Source: an uncultured Ardenticatenia bacterium (GTDB lineage: Bacteria > Chloroflexota > Anaerolineae > 4572-78 > NAK82). Taken from it: a stretch of DNA of 64,000 nt. Numbering within the stretch: position 1 is the first letter of the stretch; each line of letters begins with the position of its first letter. Under the pieces are notes generated by a model. That model was given only the letters and a program-made list of their open reading frames with translations. It was not told where the DNA came from and made no database searches. This document shows, one piece after another, positions 1 through 7,646 of this stretch. The position numbers were made by a program, and so were the translations under genes. The DNA lies in assembly GCA_937127125.1 (NCBI GenBank), contig CAKZLO010000020.1:50644-114643 (forward strand). Direction: 5' to 3'.

Positions 1-442
1 AGATACGCGGATCAGGCTTAGCGATCCCCTCTTCCGATGAGATGATAAACTCATCCACCACTGTATGAAGCTGGAAGTGTTCGGTGAACATTCGACGCGC
101 GCCCGGCCAGGCATTGCTGAGAATAGCAGTCTTGTAACGCGGCCGTAGCATCCCCAGAAATTGCACCAGATCCTCATCTAAGCGGTCACCAGACCAAAAG
201 TCGCGCCGCATTTGCTGCAACGCTATGTCATCGAGCCCATACCGTGCGGCGATGTGAGACCATACATCTCGTTGAGTGGCCTGCCCGATCATAGAACGCT
301 GCGCAAGATCAGAGGCAAACACCAACCGATCCAATTCACCTGGAGAGAGCCCCAACCGCTGCTCCCATTTGCGTCGTCCACTGGCATCCTCGGTGCGCAC
401 CAACACACCGCCAAAGTCAAAGATGACCGCACGAATGATCAT
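1..442 (-). CDS. HAD-superfamily hydrolase, C-terminal part cut by window edge
   Basis: About 147 residues are visible from an ATG start and the frame is still open at the window edge. Near the N-terminus the stretch VIFDFGGVL is HAD motif I, with the nucleophile Asp at residue 9 and a Gly where many phosphatases have the second Asp. ILSNAWPG further on is motif II, and EEGIAKPDP matches the region around the motif III lysine. The helical cap lies between motifs I and II, as in subfamily IA (epoxide-hydrolase N-terminus-like or haloacid-dehalogenase-like). The substrate cannot be told. It is cytoplasmic, with no signal peptide. The next gene on the same strand lies about 70 nt upstream, so the two may be co-transcribed. 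Confidence 0.8.
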   Translation of the reverse strand, partial: MIIRAVIFDFGGVLVRTEDASGRRKWEQRLGLSPGELDRLVFASDLAQRSMIGQATQRDVWSHIAARYGLDDIALQQMRRDFWSGDRLDEDLVQFLGMLRPRYKTAILSNAWPGARRMFTEHFQLHTVVDEFIISSEEGIAKPDPRI

Positions 443-512
443 AGCGTGCACCTAAAAAGATTTCCGTCTGCCTACAACCCAAACGACTGTCTGCTTGCGA
501 TAATAGTGCTAT

Positions 513-1130
513 CTACCGCATATCCATAAGGGCTCGTCGGTACAGCCTGGCTTGTTCTTCCGGCATCCGACCATTGAGCTGCACCAGAACGTTGTCCCTC
601 ACATAGACCCATGAGAAGTACTGAGGATCTCGGTCCCCCAAACTAATGTAATAATTTCTCGCCTGGTCTAGCTGGGTCTGGTCGTTGAAGCTGTAAACGC
701 GCCCGCTACACCCTTCACACACAGAGGGTAACAGGAAACGAATTGCCTCTTCGGCTACAAAGGGTGCCGCACCATCATCTACTGCTAGAGGTTGTGGATT
801 CTCACATTCCAGACCGGCGTTCAAGAATGCATCCACTACCTCGGTGCTGCGCCACGTTGTCCTAACGCGAGAGGCTGTACGTGAGGAATCCTCCTGTTGG
901 ACGCTGGCCTGTGATCCAGCGTTCAACTCCTCCCATGCCACCAAACCGATGCCTGCTCCAACCAGACAACTGAGACACGAACATGCGACAACCCCAACAA
1001 TCAACGCTACAGTGAGCAAACCGGTCGGACGAGGGGATGGCACCGGCGGCTCAACATCGTACCTGTAGTCTTCCTCAGCATATTGGTAGTAGGATGAATC
1101 ATAGCTCTCATCGTTCCACGTTTGACCCAC
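513..1130 (-). CDS. Hypothetical single-pass membrane protein
   Basis: The protein has 205 residues. An acidic, Tyr-rich, cytoplasm-facing N-terminus (residues 1-35) is followed by one hydrophobic helix (about 38-66) containing a Cys cluster (CSCLSC), and then a soluble domain of about 130 residues with CEGC and several aromatic residues. No known family is recognised. The GTG start is fixed by a GGAGGAG Shine-Dalgarno 6 nt upstream, and a good promoter lies 80-110 nt upstream. The C-terminal domain is predicted to lie outside the membrane, and its CxxC could bind metal or form a disulfide, which is inference. It stands alone between the HAD hydrolase and the phosphoesterase. Confidence 0.7.
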   Translation of the reverse strand: MGQTWNDESYDSSYYQYAEEDYRYDVEPPVPSPRPTGLLTVALIVGVVACSCLSCLVGAGIGLVAWEELNAGSQASVQQEDSSRTASRVRTTWRSTEVVDAFLNAGLECENPQPLAVDDGAAPFVAEEAIRFLLPSVCEGCSGRVYSFNDQTQLDQARNYYISLGDRDPQYFSWVYVRDNVLVQLNGRMPEEQARLYRRALMDMR

Positions 1131-1211
1131 GATCTACTCCTCCATAGGCGGGGGCGTTTATCCCAGCGAGCGTGCCTCTGACACCTGCAATTAACTAGCG
1201 CAAGTTTAGTA

Positions 1212-1240
1212 ATTATACTGACAGTGTGCCCCCTGAACAA
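1212..1240 (-). promoter_or_regulatory. Sigma70-type promoter for the hypothetical membrane protein
   Basis: Read on the minus strand, TTGTTC (1235-1240) and a perfect TATAAT (1212-1217) are separated by 17 nt. The start point would be near 1205, giving a leader of about 75 nt before the GTG at 1130. Confidence 0.6.
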
Positions 1241-1289
1241 TTTGATGGGTTTTCCCGAGGCCTTACCCCCTGATCTCAGAATTCTCTAC

Positions 1290-1805
1290 TCAAAGCGGGA
1301 TAATCTGGGCTTCCAGCTGGCCATCGCGGACGACCAGCAAGCCAACTGTGTTTCGGCCACCGCTGCCCCGCGTGGCCGAGCCCGGGTTTACCATCAGGAT
1401 GTCTTGGTAACTGGCGATGTGTGCTTGGTGCGTATGACCATACACGATACAGTCAGGTACCTCATTGGCAAATTCGCTGACCAAGTAGGTATGGAGAGCA
1501 GCGTAATCGATCGGTGGCGGGAGCACACGGTTGGGATTGGGGACTCGATCCCCATGAATGAGGCCAATGCGTTTGCCCTCAACAAGAACGACCGTCTTAT
1601 AGGGCAATGCAAGCCGTGTCGCTGGCGTGTCCAGATTGCCGTGCACTGCAGTCACCGGCGCGATCTCTGCCAGAGCGCTGAGAACTTCCTGGGTGACCAG
1701 ATCGCCGGCATGGAGAATCATTTCCACCCCATCAAAGGCATCCAACACCGTCTGGGGCAACCGCTTATCCATAGCGTGGGTGTCACTAATGAGGCCGACT
1801 TTCAT
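1290..1805 (-). CDS. YfcE/MJ0936-type metallophosphoesterase
   Basis: The protein has 171 residues, the usual size for the small calcineurin-like phosphodiesterases of the YfcE/MJ0936 group. The metal-binding motifs are in order: SDTHA near the N-terminus (D-x-H), HAGD at about residue 33, GNLD (GNxD), a lone His in GLIHGD, and YGHTHQA (GHTH) near residue 122. These coordinate two divalent metals for phosphodiester hydrolysis in the cytoplasm. The physiological substrate is unknown. The ATG at 1805 is preferred over an upstream in-frame start because it has AGGAGAG about 7 nt before it and overlaps the proB stop by exactly 4 nt (1802-1805), implying translational coupling with proB. Confidence 0.88.
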   Translation of the reverse strand: MKVGLISDTHAMDKRLPQTVLDAFDGVEMILHAGDLVTQEVLSALAEIAPVTAVHGNLDTPATRLALPYKTVVLVEGKRIGLIHGDRVPNPNRVLPPPIDYAALHTYLVSEFANEVPDCIVYGHTHQAHIASYQDILMVNPGSATRGSGGRNTVGLLVVRDGQLEAQIIPL

Positions 1806-2947
1806 AGCCCGCTCTCCTGAGAACAACCTCCTCGAGAAATTCCTCCAAGTTCGACACACACCAATACTAAATTATCACGATGCACAACGGTTGGTCCATA
1901 ATCATAACCCAGAATGGCTGGGATCTCAGACGATTTGTGTCCTTGGATGGCACGTAGCGCCACAGCGTCGTAATTGGTGACACCACGTGCCAGCTCATTG
2001 TAAGTCTCATCCATCAAACGCACCGTCTGTCCGCGTTTGAAATCACCCACCACGCGTAAAACCCCTACAGGCAGCAAGCTTTTCCCACGTTCTACCACTG
2101 CCTGAGCAGCACCATTATCTAAGTAGATGTCACCAGCTGGCGGCTCCGCCAGTATCCAGCGCTTACGACTCTCCATATGGCTGACGACGGCGCGGAAACG
2201 CGTGCCAAGAGCCTCACCCGCCACCAGGCGCAGGAGCACGTTCGGTTCCCATCCGGCGGCGATGACCACTTCACTACCCGAACGCGTGGCCAGCTCGGCA
2301 GCTTCAATCTTGGTGACCATTCCACCCACACTGTCCGCCGAACCTCTCCCACCCGCCAGACGACGAATTTCGTCGGTGATCACGGGCACTTCGGTAATGA
2401 GCTGGGCTTGCGCATTGTGGCGCGGATCAGCCGTGAAGAGGCCGGCTTGGTCCGTCAGAATGATCAGCAGATCAGCGTCTACTAAATTCGCCACTAGCGC
2501 TGACAGGTTATCGTTGTCGCCGATTTTGATCTCCTCGACCGCCACCACATCGTTCTCGTTGATGATAGGTATCGTGCGCAAGCTGAGCAGAGACAGAAGC
2601 GTGTTGCGAGCGTTCAAGTAGCACTCTCGATCGACAAAGTCATGGCGGGTCAGCAGTGCCTGTGCCACACGAATACCATAGTAATCGAAGAACTGTTCAT
2701 AGAGTCCCATAAGGACGACTTGGCCGATCGCTGCCATTGTCTGTTTAAACGCGATGTTCTTCTGCTGTGATGAGAATCCCATACGCTCGCGCCCAGCAAA
2801 GATGGCACCCGAAGAGACCAAGAGAATCTCATGACCCTGCTCGTGCAGAGTTGCTACCTGACGCACGATCTCCAGCATACGTGGGCGGCTGAGATGATCG
2901 CCACCCATAGTAAGCGTGCGAGTTCCAAGTTTCACGACAACGCGCAT
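1802..2947 (-). CDS. proB: Glutamate 5-kinase
   Basis: ProB phosphorylates L-glutamate with ATP to glutamyl 5-phosphate, the first step of proline synthesis. The 381 residues match the long form. An amino-acid-kinase domain occupies about residues 1-255, with VVKLGTRTL at the N-terminus, LVSSGAI, the substrate-site stretch INENDVVA and FGDNDNLSA-like IGDNDNLSA, and GGMVTKIEAA. A C-terminal PUA domain follows (about 275-360). A few C-terminal residues (SRGGCSQESGL) extend past the usual end. Its partner proA is not in the window; instead proB overlaps a YfcE-type phosphoesterase by 4 nt. The ATG start has only a weak Shine-Dalgarno. Confidence 0.95.
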   Translation of the reverse strand: MRVVVKLGTRTLTMGGDHLSRPRMLEIVRQVATLHEQGHEILLVSSGAIFAGRERMGFSSQQKNIAFKQTMAAIGQVVLMGLYEQFFDYYGIRVAQALLTRHDFVDRECYLNARNTLLSLLSLRTIPIINENDVVAVEEIKIGDNDNLSALVANLVDADLLIILTDQAGLFTADPRHNAQAQLITEVPVITDEIRRLAGGRGSADSVGGMVTKIEAAELATRSGSEVVIAAGWEPNVLLRLVAGEALGTRFRAVVSHMESRKRWILAEPPAGDIYLDNGAAQAVVERGKSLLPVGVLRVVGDFKRGQTVRLMDETYNELARGVTNYDAVALRAIQGHKSSEIPAILGYDYGPTVVHRDNLVLVCVELGGISRGGCSQESGL

Positions 2948-2957
2948 AACATTCTAC

Positions 2958-5033
2958 TCAACGCTCTAAGGAATGCATCATCTGGGACTTGATACTGGTA
3001 TACGCTGGCCGCGGAGTACGGTCCGGGTTAAGCACTGCGTACCAACGCATAGGCTCCGCAGCAGTATACCAGGGAACAGTGCTGAAATCCAGATTGAAGA
3101 TGAAGAGCCCGTGCACCCAAGGCCATTCTGTTCTTATCTTTTCGTACGCACGTGTTAAGTATTGTGCCTGTTCCAGCTCATTCACTCCAATCGCCTCATG
3201 CTCGACCAAGTCCCAGCTGCTATGCAACACCCAACCCAGCTCAGTGATCCAGATCGGTGTGTCAGGGTCACCATGGGCGAGCATAACCTGACGCTGCTCG
3301 GCCACACGCGCCAGGCTTAATCCCCAGGCATCCCGATAATCCGGGGGATTCCCAAAGGGATAAGGATGACTGCCGAGTGCATCGAAATAACCGCGCGCAC
3401 CAGCAGCATACATCCTTTCCAGAAATTCCAGGTCACCCAACGCATTAGGACTACCCTGACCGGTAGTAGCCAGGCCACCACTAATGACCAATGCCTGAGG
3501 ATCAGCTGCTTTCACAGCACGAAAGGCGGTCTGGAGCATCTGGGTGTAACGCTCTGGATCAGGAGGGAGATATCCCCACTCATAGTTTAAGTTGGGCTCG
3601 TTCCAGATCTCATAGGCAGCGACCTGACCGCGATAGCGCTGTGCCAATTCGCTCATGAAGCGTCCAAAGTCGTCCACATTATTCGGAGGATGACTCAAGA
3701 AAGTTCCCGATGGCCTAGCCCACGCCGGTGTGCCGTGGACGCGCAACAGAATGCGCAGCTGCTGGCTCTGGAAGGCTGCAACCGTATTGTCAGGGTCGAC
3801 CCAACGATATTTTCCAGGGCGAGGCTCGACCGTTTCCCAGTTAACATAGCCTTTCGCCCAGTGCAGGTTCAAGTCGCGTATCAGGTATGTCTTGCTCAGG
3901 TCTGCTATATTGAAGCCATAAGCAAAGCTATCGTCCAGTGGTGTGGATGATGCAGCCATATCGGCGGCTGTTTCCTCGCCCGTGTCTATCAGCCAGTTGT
4001 CTGGTCGCAACGTGGTGCCGCCGCGCAATTCGAGGAAGTCGTCCCAAGCTAAATTGTAAGTAACACGCACTGGCTCAGAGCTACCACGCGGGGACAGGGC
4101 ATATAGCTCGTGATTGCCATCCTGCCACGAGGTAAAGAGAAGCCAACTACCATCCGTCCCGGATATCCCAGGTGACCAGCTCAATGAACCGATCCAGCTG
4201 CTACCCTGCCACACGCGCCATGGGTTGCGCCCATCCATCTTAAGTATGTAGATACCCAATCGATTCTCTTCAGTCCATCCCACGAACGCAATCTCGCGTC
4301 CATCCGGCGACCAGGCAGGGGCACTGGCTCTCAAAGGCCACCGCGTGAGGGTATGCTCATCCCGACCATCGGGGTTGATAATGTGAATCTCTTCCGCGTC
4401 ACCACGCACGGCGGCAAAGGCGATGCGTGTACCATCCGGAGACCAAGCAGGCAAACGGTCGCTTTCTTCGTTGAAAGTGAGCTGTACTGCTTCACCACCA
4501 TCCAGAGACTGCACAAACAACTCGGGGTCTCCGTCGCGCTCAGAGATGAAAGCAATGCGCGTGCCGTCCGGCGACCAGGCAGGCCAGTAATCCCACGCGG
4601 GGTGCTGAGTCACATTGGCCAAGTTGGTGCCGTACTGATCCATTACCCAGATTTCACTATCACCACTGCGGTGGCTGGTGAAAGCGATACGGCACGTCAT
4701 GGCCGGATTACCACACGTGGGTGACCAGCTGGCGTCCCAGTCGCCAGCTGGATGATCCGTTAAATTGAGAGCCTTCTGCCCCGGGTGGGCGACGAAGATA
4801 TCCCCGTTACCGGCGCGATCAGAGGCGAAGAGCAACATTTCGTGACCGCTGGCTGGTGCGCGAAATGAGCGGATAAACGAGGAAGTCTCCGCCTGCGGCT
4901 CGAAGCCGGCCGTGTCATCCTGTCCGCGGGGTAGAAGAGGAGCAGGCTGCGGAACCAGAACAGCGCAGGCCACGAGAAAGACACATGATATCGCCAGAAA
5001 AGTAAGCCTCAGCCACCTCACAAAAGTTGCCAT
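2958..5033 (-). CDS. Lipoprotein: PD40 beta-propeller fused to a GH39/GH5-like glycoside hydrolase domain
   Basis: The chosen ATG gives 691 residues beginning with a lipoprotein signal peptide (lipobox-like LVAC at about residue 23), so the protein should be surface-anchored. Residues of about 60-340 carry six TolB/PD40-type blades, each with the pattern I-A-F-x-S-x-R-x-G-x-x-E-I-W (for example IAFTSHRSGDSEIWV and IAFISERDGDPELFV). The C-terminal half is a clan A TIM-barrel glycosidase: YEIWNEPNLN supplies the acid/base Glu and IWITELGW the nucleophile Glu. GH39 or a GH5-like family is the best guess. An earlier GTG or ATG start (5126, 5114) would overlap the methyltransferase and bury the signal peptide, so the ATG at 5033 is preferred. 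The substrate is unknown. Confidence 0.82.
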   Translation of the reverse strand: MATFVRWLRLTFLAISCVFLVACAVLVPQPAPLLPRGQDDTAGFEPQAETSSFIRSFRAPASGHEMLLFASDRAGNGDIFVAHPGQKALNLTDHPAGDWDASWSPTCGNPAMTCRIAFTSHRSGDSEIWVMDQYGTNLANVTQHPAWDYWPAWSPDGTRIAFISERDGDPELFVQSLDGGEAVQLTFNEESDRLPAWSPDGTRIAFAAVRGDAEEIHIINPDGRDEHTLTRWPLRASAPAWSPDGREIAFVGWTEENRLGIYILKMDGRNPWRVWQGSSWIGSLSWSPGISGTDGSWLLFTSWQDGNHELYALSPRGSSEPVRVTYNLAWDDFLELRGGTTLRPDNWLIDTGEETAADMAASSTPLDDSFAYGFNIADLSKTYLIRDLNLHWAKGYVNWETVEPRPGKYRWVDPDNTVAAFQSQQLRILLRVHGTPAWARPSGTFLSHPPNNVDDFGRFMSELAQRYRGQVAAYEIWNEPNLNYEWGYLPPDPERYTQMLQTAFRAVKAADPQALVISGGLATTGQGSPNALGDLEFLERMYAAGARGYFDALGSHPYPFGNPPDYRDAWGLSLARVAEQRQVMLAHGDPDTPIWITELGWVLHSSWDLVEHEAIGVNELEQAQYLTRAYEKIRTEWPWVHGLFIFNLDFSTVPWYTAAEPMRWYAVLNPDRTPRPAYTSIKSQMMHSLER

Positions 5034-5110
5034 CCAACTGATTTTCCAGCGCTGTGCAGTAGTACCTGGTAGAGCAAACATATGAGGCTGTCCAGGACCC
5101 GATTGCAACG

Positions 5111-5752
5111 TCATGCTGATCCACACCGTGTCGCCACCAAGAGACGCGCACGCGCATCACCCAGTCGGGCGTCTTCCCAGCGCACTATGAAGCCTGCAGC
5201 TCGCACACGGGCGAGCACGTCCTCCTCCGAAACCTTGCGCACCGTGGTGACCGCATATGCCCACTGGATCAGCTGTCGCAGCACAGGGACCGAGCGCATA
5301 TAGCCCATTGCCACGATCACCAGCCGGCCGTGTGGCCGCAGTACGCGTGCCACTTCCAATAGCGTTTCGCTTTCCAGTGCAAACTCAGCGGGGAATGTCA
5401 TTACAATGTTTGCATAGCTGCCGTCGCGAAAGGGCAGATATTGTGCCTTGGCACGTACCAGGCGCGGTAACACCCCCTTGTGCAGCAGCCTCCGCCTGGC
5501 AATGCGCCCCATATAGGGAGACAGATCAACCCCGACAGGCATCAAACCAACATCCACCAGATCTGCCATCAGTCCACCCGTGCCGTGTGCCAGATCGAGC
5601 AATGGCCCGTTGCGCAGATAGGGTATAACGGTGCGGCGCCATGCACCCCACTGACCGAAGGAAACCAACCAAGCCACCGCATCGTAGGCGAAGGCCATCT
5701 CATAATAAAGCAGGCGAAAGATCAACCGAATAAGCCAGCTGGGCAAGCGCAA
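5111..5752 (-). CDS. Class I SAM-dependent methyltransferase (Methyltransf_11/25 type)
   Basis: The protein has 213 residues. LLDLAHGTGG near residue 52 is motif I (SAM binding; His replaces the usual Gly/Cys), VGVDLSPYM is motif II, the AQYLPFRDGSYANIVMTFP region is motif III/IV, and EVARVLRPHGRLVIVAMG is the typical post-motif helix and strand. The substrate could be a small molecule, lipid or quinone and cannot be deduced. It starts at TTG, supported by GAGGAG about 7 nt upstream. It sits just upstream of the PD40/glycosidase lipoprotein, possibly in one transcript. Confidence 0.85.
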   Translation of the reverse strand: MRLPSWLIRLIFRLLYYEMAFAYDAVAWLVSFGQWGAWRRTVIPYLRNGPLLDLAHGTGGLMADLVDVGLMPVGVDLSPYMGRIARRRLLHKGVLPRLVRAKAQYLPFRDGSYANIVMTFPAEFALESETLLEVARVLRPHGRLVIVAMGYMRSVPVLRQLIQWAYAVTTVRKVSEEDVLARVRAAGFIVRWEDARLGDARARLLVATRCGSA

Positions 5753-5838
5753 TCGGTTCTCCTCGTTAAACAGGTGTCACCATCACAGAGAGATCTGCGA
5801 GCGGCAGACGACACGAAAAGATCTTCGCCGGGCACATG

Positions 5839-5867
5839 TGGACATAGGGCTGGGTCGCGCGTATAAT
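5839..5867 (+). promoter_or_regulatory. Strong sigma70-type promoter for the DUF2085 gene
   Basis: TGGACA (5839-5844) and a perfect TATAAT (5862-5867) lie exactly 17 nt apart. Transcription would begin near 5874. The ATG at 5900 then has a leader of about 26 nt with no clear Shine-Dalgarno. Confidence 0.6.
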
Positions 5868-5899
5868 TAGGCATACTTTTGTGCTGGTCTAAGTTTGCT

Positions 5900-6745
5900 A
5901 TGGATGATTGTACAGCGAAAGAGTACTCCGAAACCTCCGGTAATCTTGTCCTATCTACTGTGAGATGCTACTTCCGCTGGGCAGTGTGGCTTATCCCTCT
6001 AGGGCTAATAGGCGTTTTCCTTGCACTGTCTCCCGGTGACATACTGGTCAAGACCAGACTGATCGGTTACGCCGTCTGCCATCAGCTGCCAGAGCGTTCC
6101 TTTCACATTGCAGGCGAGCAGCTACCGTTATGCGCGCGCTGCAGTGGTACATTCCTGGGTGCTCTAACCGGCTTTGTCCTCTTGACGCTATGGAGACGGC
6201 ATCGTGCCGTTGGGTTACCACATGTGCCCGTCGCGGTCGTGCTGGTGATCTTCCTCATGGCGCTCGGCATAGATGGGCTCAATTCCTACTTGACCTTTTT
6301 CCCATGGTTACCCCATCTATACCAGCCACATAACTGGCTGCGCCTGACAACAGGGACACTGAGCGGCCTTGCCATCAGCTGTATTATCTATCCAGTGCTC
6401 AACTACAGCTTGTGGCATGATGTGACAAATGTTCCTTCGGTCAAGAACTTCAAGGAACTGGGAATTTTGGTCGTAGCTGGCCTCGGTGTGATGGTCCTGG
6501 TAGTTCTGGAACCTCCTCTATTATTGTATCCGCTGGCTATCTTGAGCGCCATAGGCGTGTTGACCCTACTGACCGCCTTAAACACCACCTTGATCCTGAT
6601 GCTGTTCAACCGCTATGGGTATGCCAAGAAGTGGTGGCAAGCAGCTTTACCTTTATCGGTCGGCTTGGTCATTGCGTTCGTGGAGATCGGCGCAATTGAC
6701 GTGTTGCGTTACCTGGTGACACGAGGGGCAGGGCTGCCGCTCTGA
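5900..6745 (+). CDS. DUF2085 family polytopic membrane protein
   Basis: About 281 residues with seven or eight predicted transmembrane helices. The family hallmark is present near residues 60-85: AVCHQLPERSFHI followed by LPLCARCSGTFLG. The CHQ and CARC cysteines and the His suggest a metal or redox site at the membrane face. The function of DUF2085 is not established. A TTG seven codons upstream is an alternative start, but it would leave almost no leader after the predicted transcription start. The 3' end overlaps the convergent zinc-ribbon gene by 37 nt. Confidence 0.85.
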   Translation: MDDCTAKEYSETSGNLVLSTVRCYFRWAVWLIPLGLIGVFLALSPGDILVKTRLIGYAVCHQLPERSFHIAGEQLPLCARCSGTFLGALTGFVLLTLWRRHRAVGLPHVPVAVVLVIFLMALGIDGLNSYLTFFPWLPHLYQPHNWLRLTTGTLSGLAISCIIYPVLNYSLWHDVTNVPSVKNFKELGILVVAGLGVMVLVVLEPPLLLYPLAILSAIGVLTLLTALNTTLILMLFNRYGYAKKWWQAALPLSVGLVIAFVEIGAIDVLRYLVTRGAGLPL

Positions 6746-7050
6746 GCCCAGTATTGGTCGTACTCCTGAGCGGTAATAAACTCTCCGCCGCTGATTTCAC
6801 GACTGACGAGCTGGCGCGCTGGATTGAACTCGAGGTGTACTTCAATGCGCTCAAAACAACGTCCGCTGCCAACCAATGTCTTATTCACCATGTAACCGCC
6901 AGCGTCGCTTTCACTCAGGTCATTTTGCAGGTTAACACGGGTTTGCAACGCCTCCCCGCAACGGTTGCAACGTACGTAAATGTAGTAACCACCACTGGAC
7001 GCGGTTCCCGCGCCTCCAAACAATCCTTTCAAGCTGTCCAAGAATCCCAC
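6709..7050 (-). CDS. Small conserved protein with a zinc-ribbon-like CxxC motif
   Basis: The protein has 113 residues. A Gly-rich N-terminal amphipathic segment (MGFLDSLKGLFGG) is followed by YVRCNRCGEAL, a CxxCG half-knuckle; a second Cys (GSGRCFERIEV) may complete a metal site. Similar small proteins with an N-terminal FLDxLKxLFG segment are common in Chloroflexota, but their role is unknown. The GTG start has a strong AGGAGG. The gene lies 13 nt downstream of mntP on the same strand and overlaps the convergent DUF2085 gene at its 3' end. Confidence 0.72.
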   Translation of the reverse strand: MGFLDSLKGLFGGAGTASSGGYYIYVRCNRCGEALQTRVNLQNDLSESDAGGYMVNKTLVGSGRCFERIEVHLEFNPARQLVSREISGGEFITAQEYDQYWAQSGSPAPRVTR

Positions 7051-7063
7051 AGACCGCCTCCTC

Positions 7064-7627
7064 TTAAATTAGCTGGACGTGCGACATCACAATGCGCACG
7101 CCGATCCCGATCAGGATCAGGCCGCCTACGATCTCCATGCGTTTACCGAACATAATCCCCAACCGATGTCCGATCAGCAAACCGATCAACGAGAGCGTAC
7201 TGGCCACAATCCCAATGATGGCACTGGGATAAAGGATGTCGACACGTAACATTGCCAAGCTTAGCCCGACAGCAAAGGCATCAATGCTGGTGGCAATACT
7301 CAAGGTGCTAAGCATCTTACCGCGCGATGGATCACATCCGAACGCTGTTGCATCGGAATCTAGTCCGGAGCGTATCATACGCGCTCCGACAAGTGTCAGC
7401 AACCCGAGCGCTACCCAATGAGCAAGATCGCTGATGAATCCAGCAAGGCGACCGCCTGCCAGCCAGCCCAAGATCGGCATCATAAACTGGAAGAAGCCGA
7501 AGTGAAAGGAGAGGCGAAAAATAGAGCGCGGCGCACAGACTACACGTGTAGTCCCTATGCCTAGCGACACTGCAAATGCATCCATCGCCAATCCCACCGC
7601 CATCAAGAGAATGTCCAGCAAACTCAT
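7064..7627 (-). CDS. mntP: Manganese efflux pump MntP
   Basis: The 187 residues fit the MntP (DUF204) family of six-helix Mn(II) exporters. The two repeated family motifs are visible: AVGLAMDAFAVSLGIG near residues 11-26 and the second-half counterpart TSIDAFAVGLSLAM, each with the conserved Asp-Ala-Phe-Ala used in metal transport. GLILIGIGVRI closes the last helix. The protein sits in the cytoplasmic membrane. In other bacteria mntP is under MntR or a yybP riboswitch; no such element was recognised in the short upstream gap here. Spacing to the zinc-ribbon gene suggests co-transcription. Confidence 0.93.
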   Translation of the reverse strand: MSLLDILLMAVGLAMDAFAVSLGIGTTRVVCAPRSIFRLSFHFGFFQFMMPILGWLAGGRLAGFISDLAHWVALGLLTLVGARMIRSGLDSDATAFGCDPSRGKMLSTLSIATSIDAFAVGLSLAMLRVDILYPSAIIGIVASTLSLIGLLIGHRLGIMFGKRMEIVGGLILIGIGVRIVMSHVQLI

Positions 7628-7646
7628 GATGCTTTCAAAATCGCTT

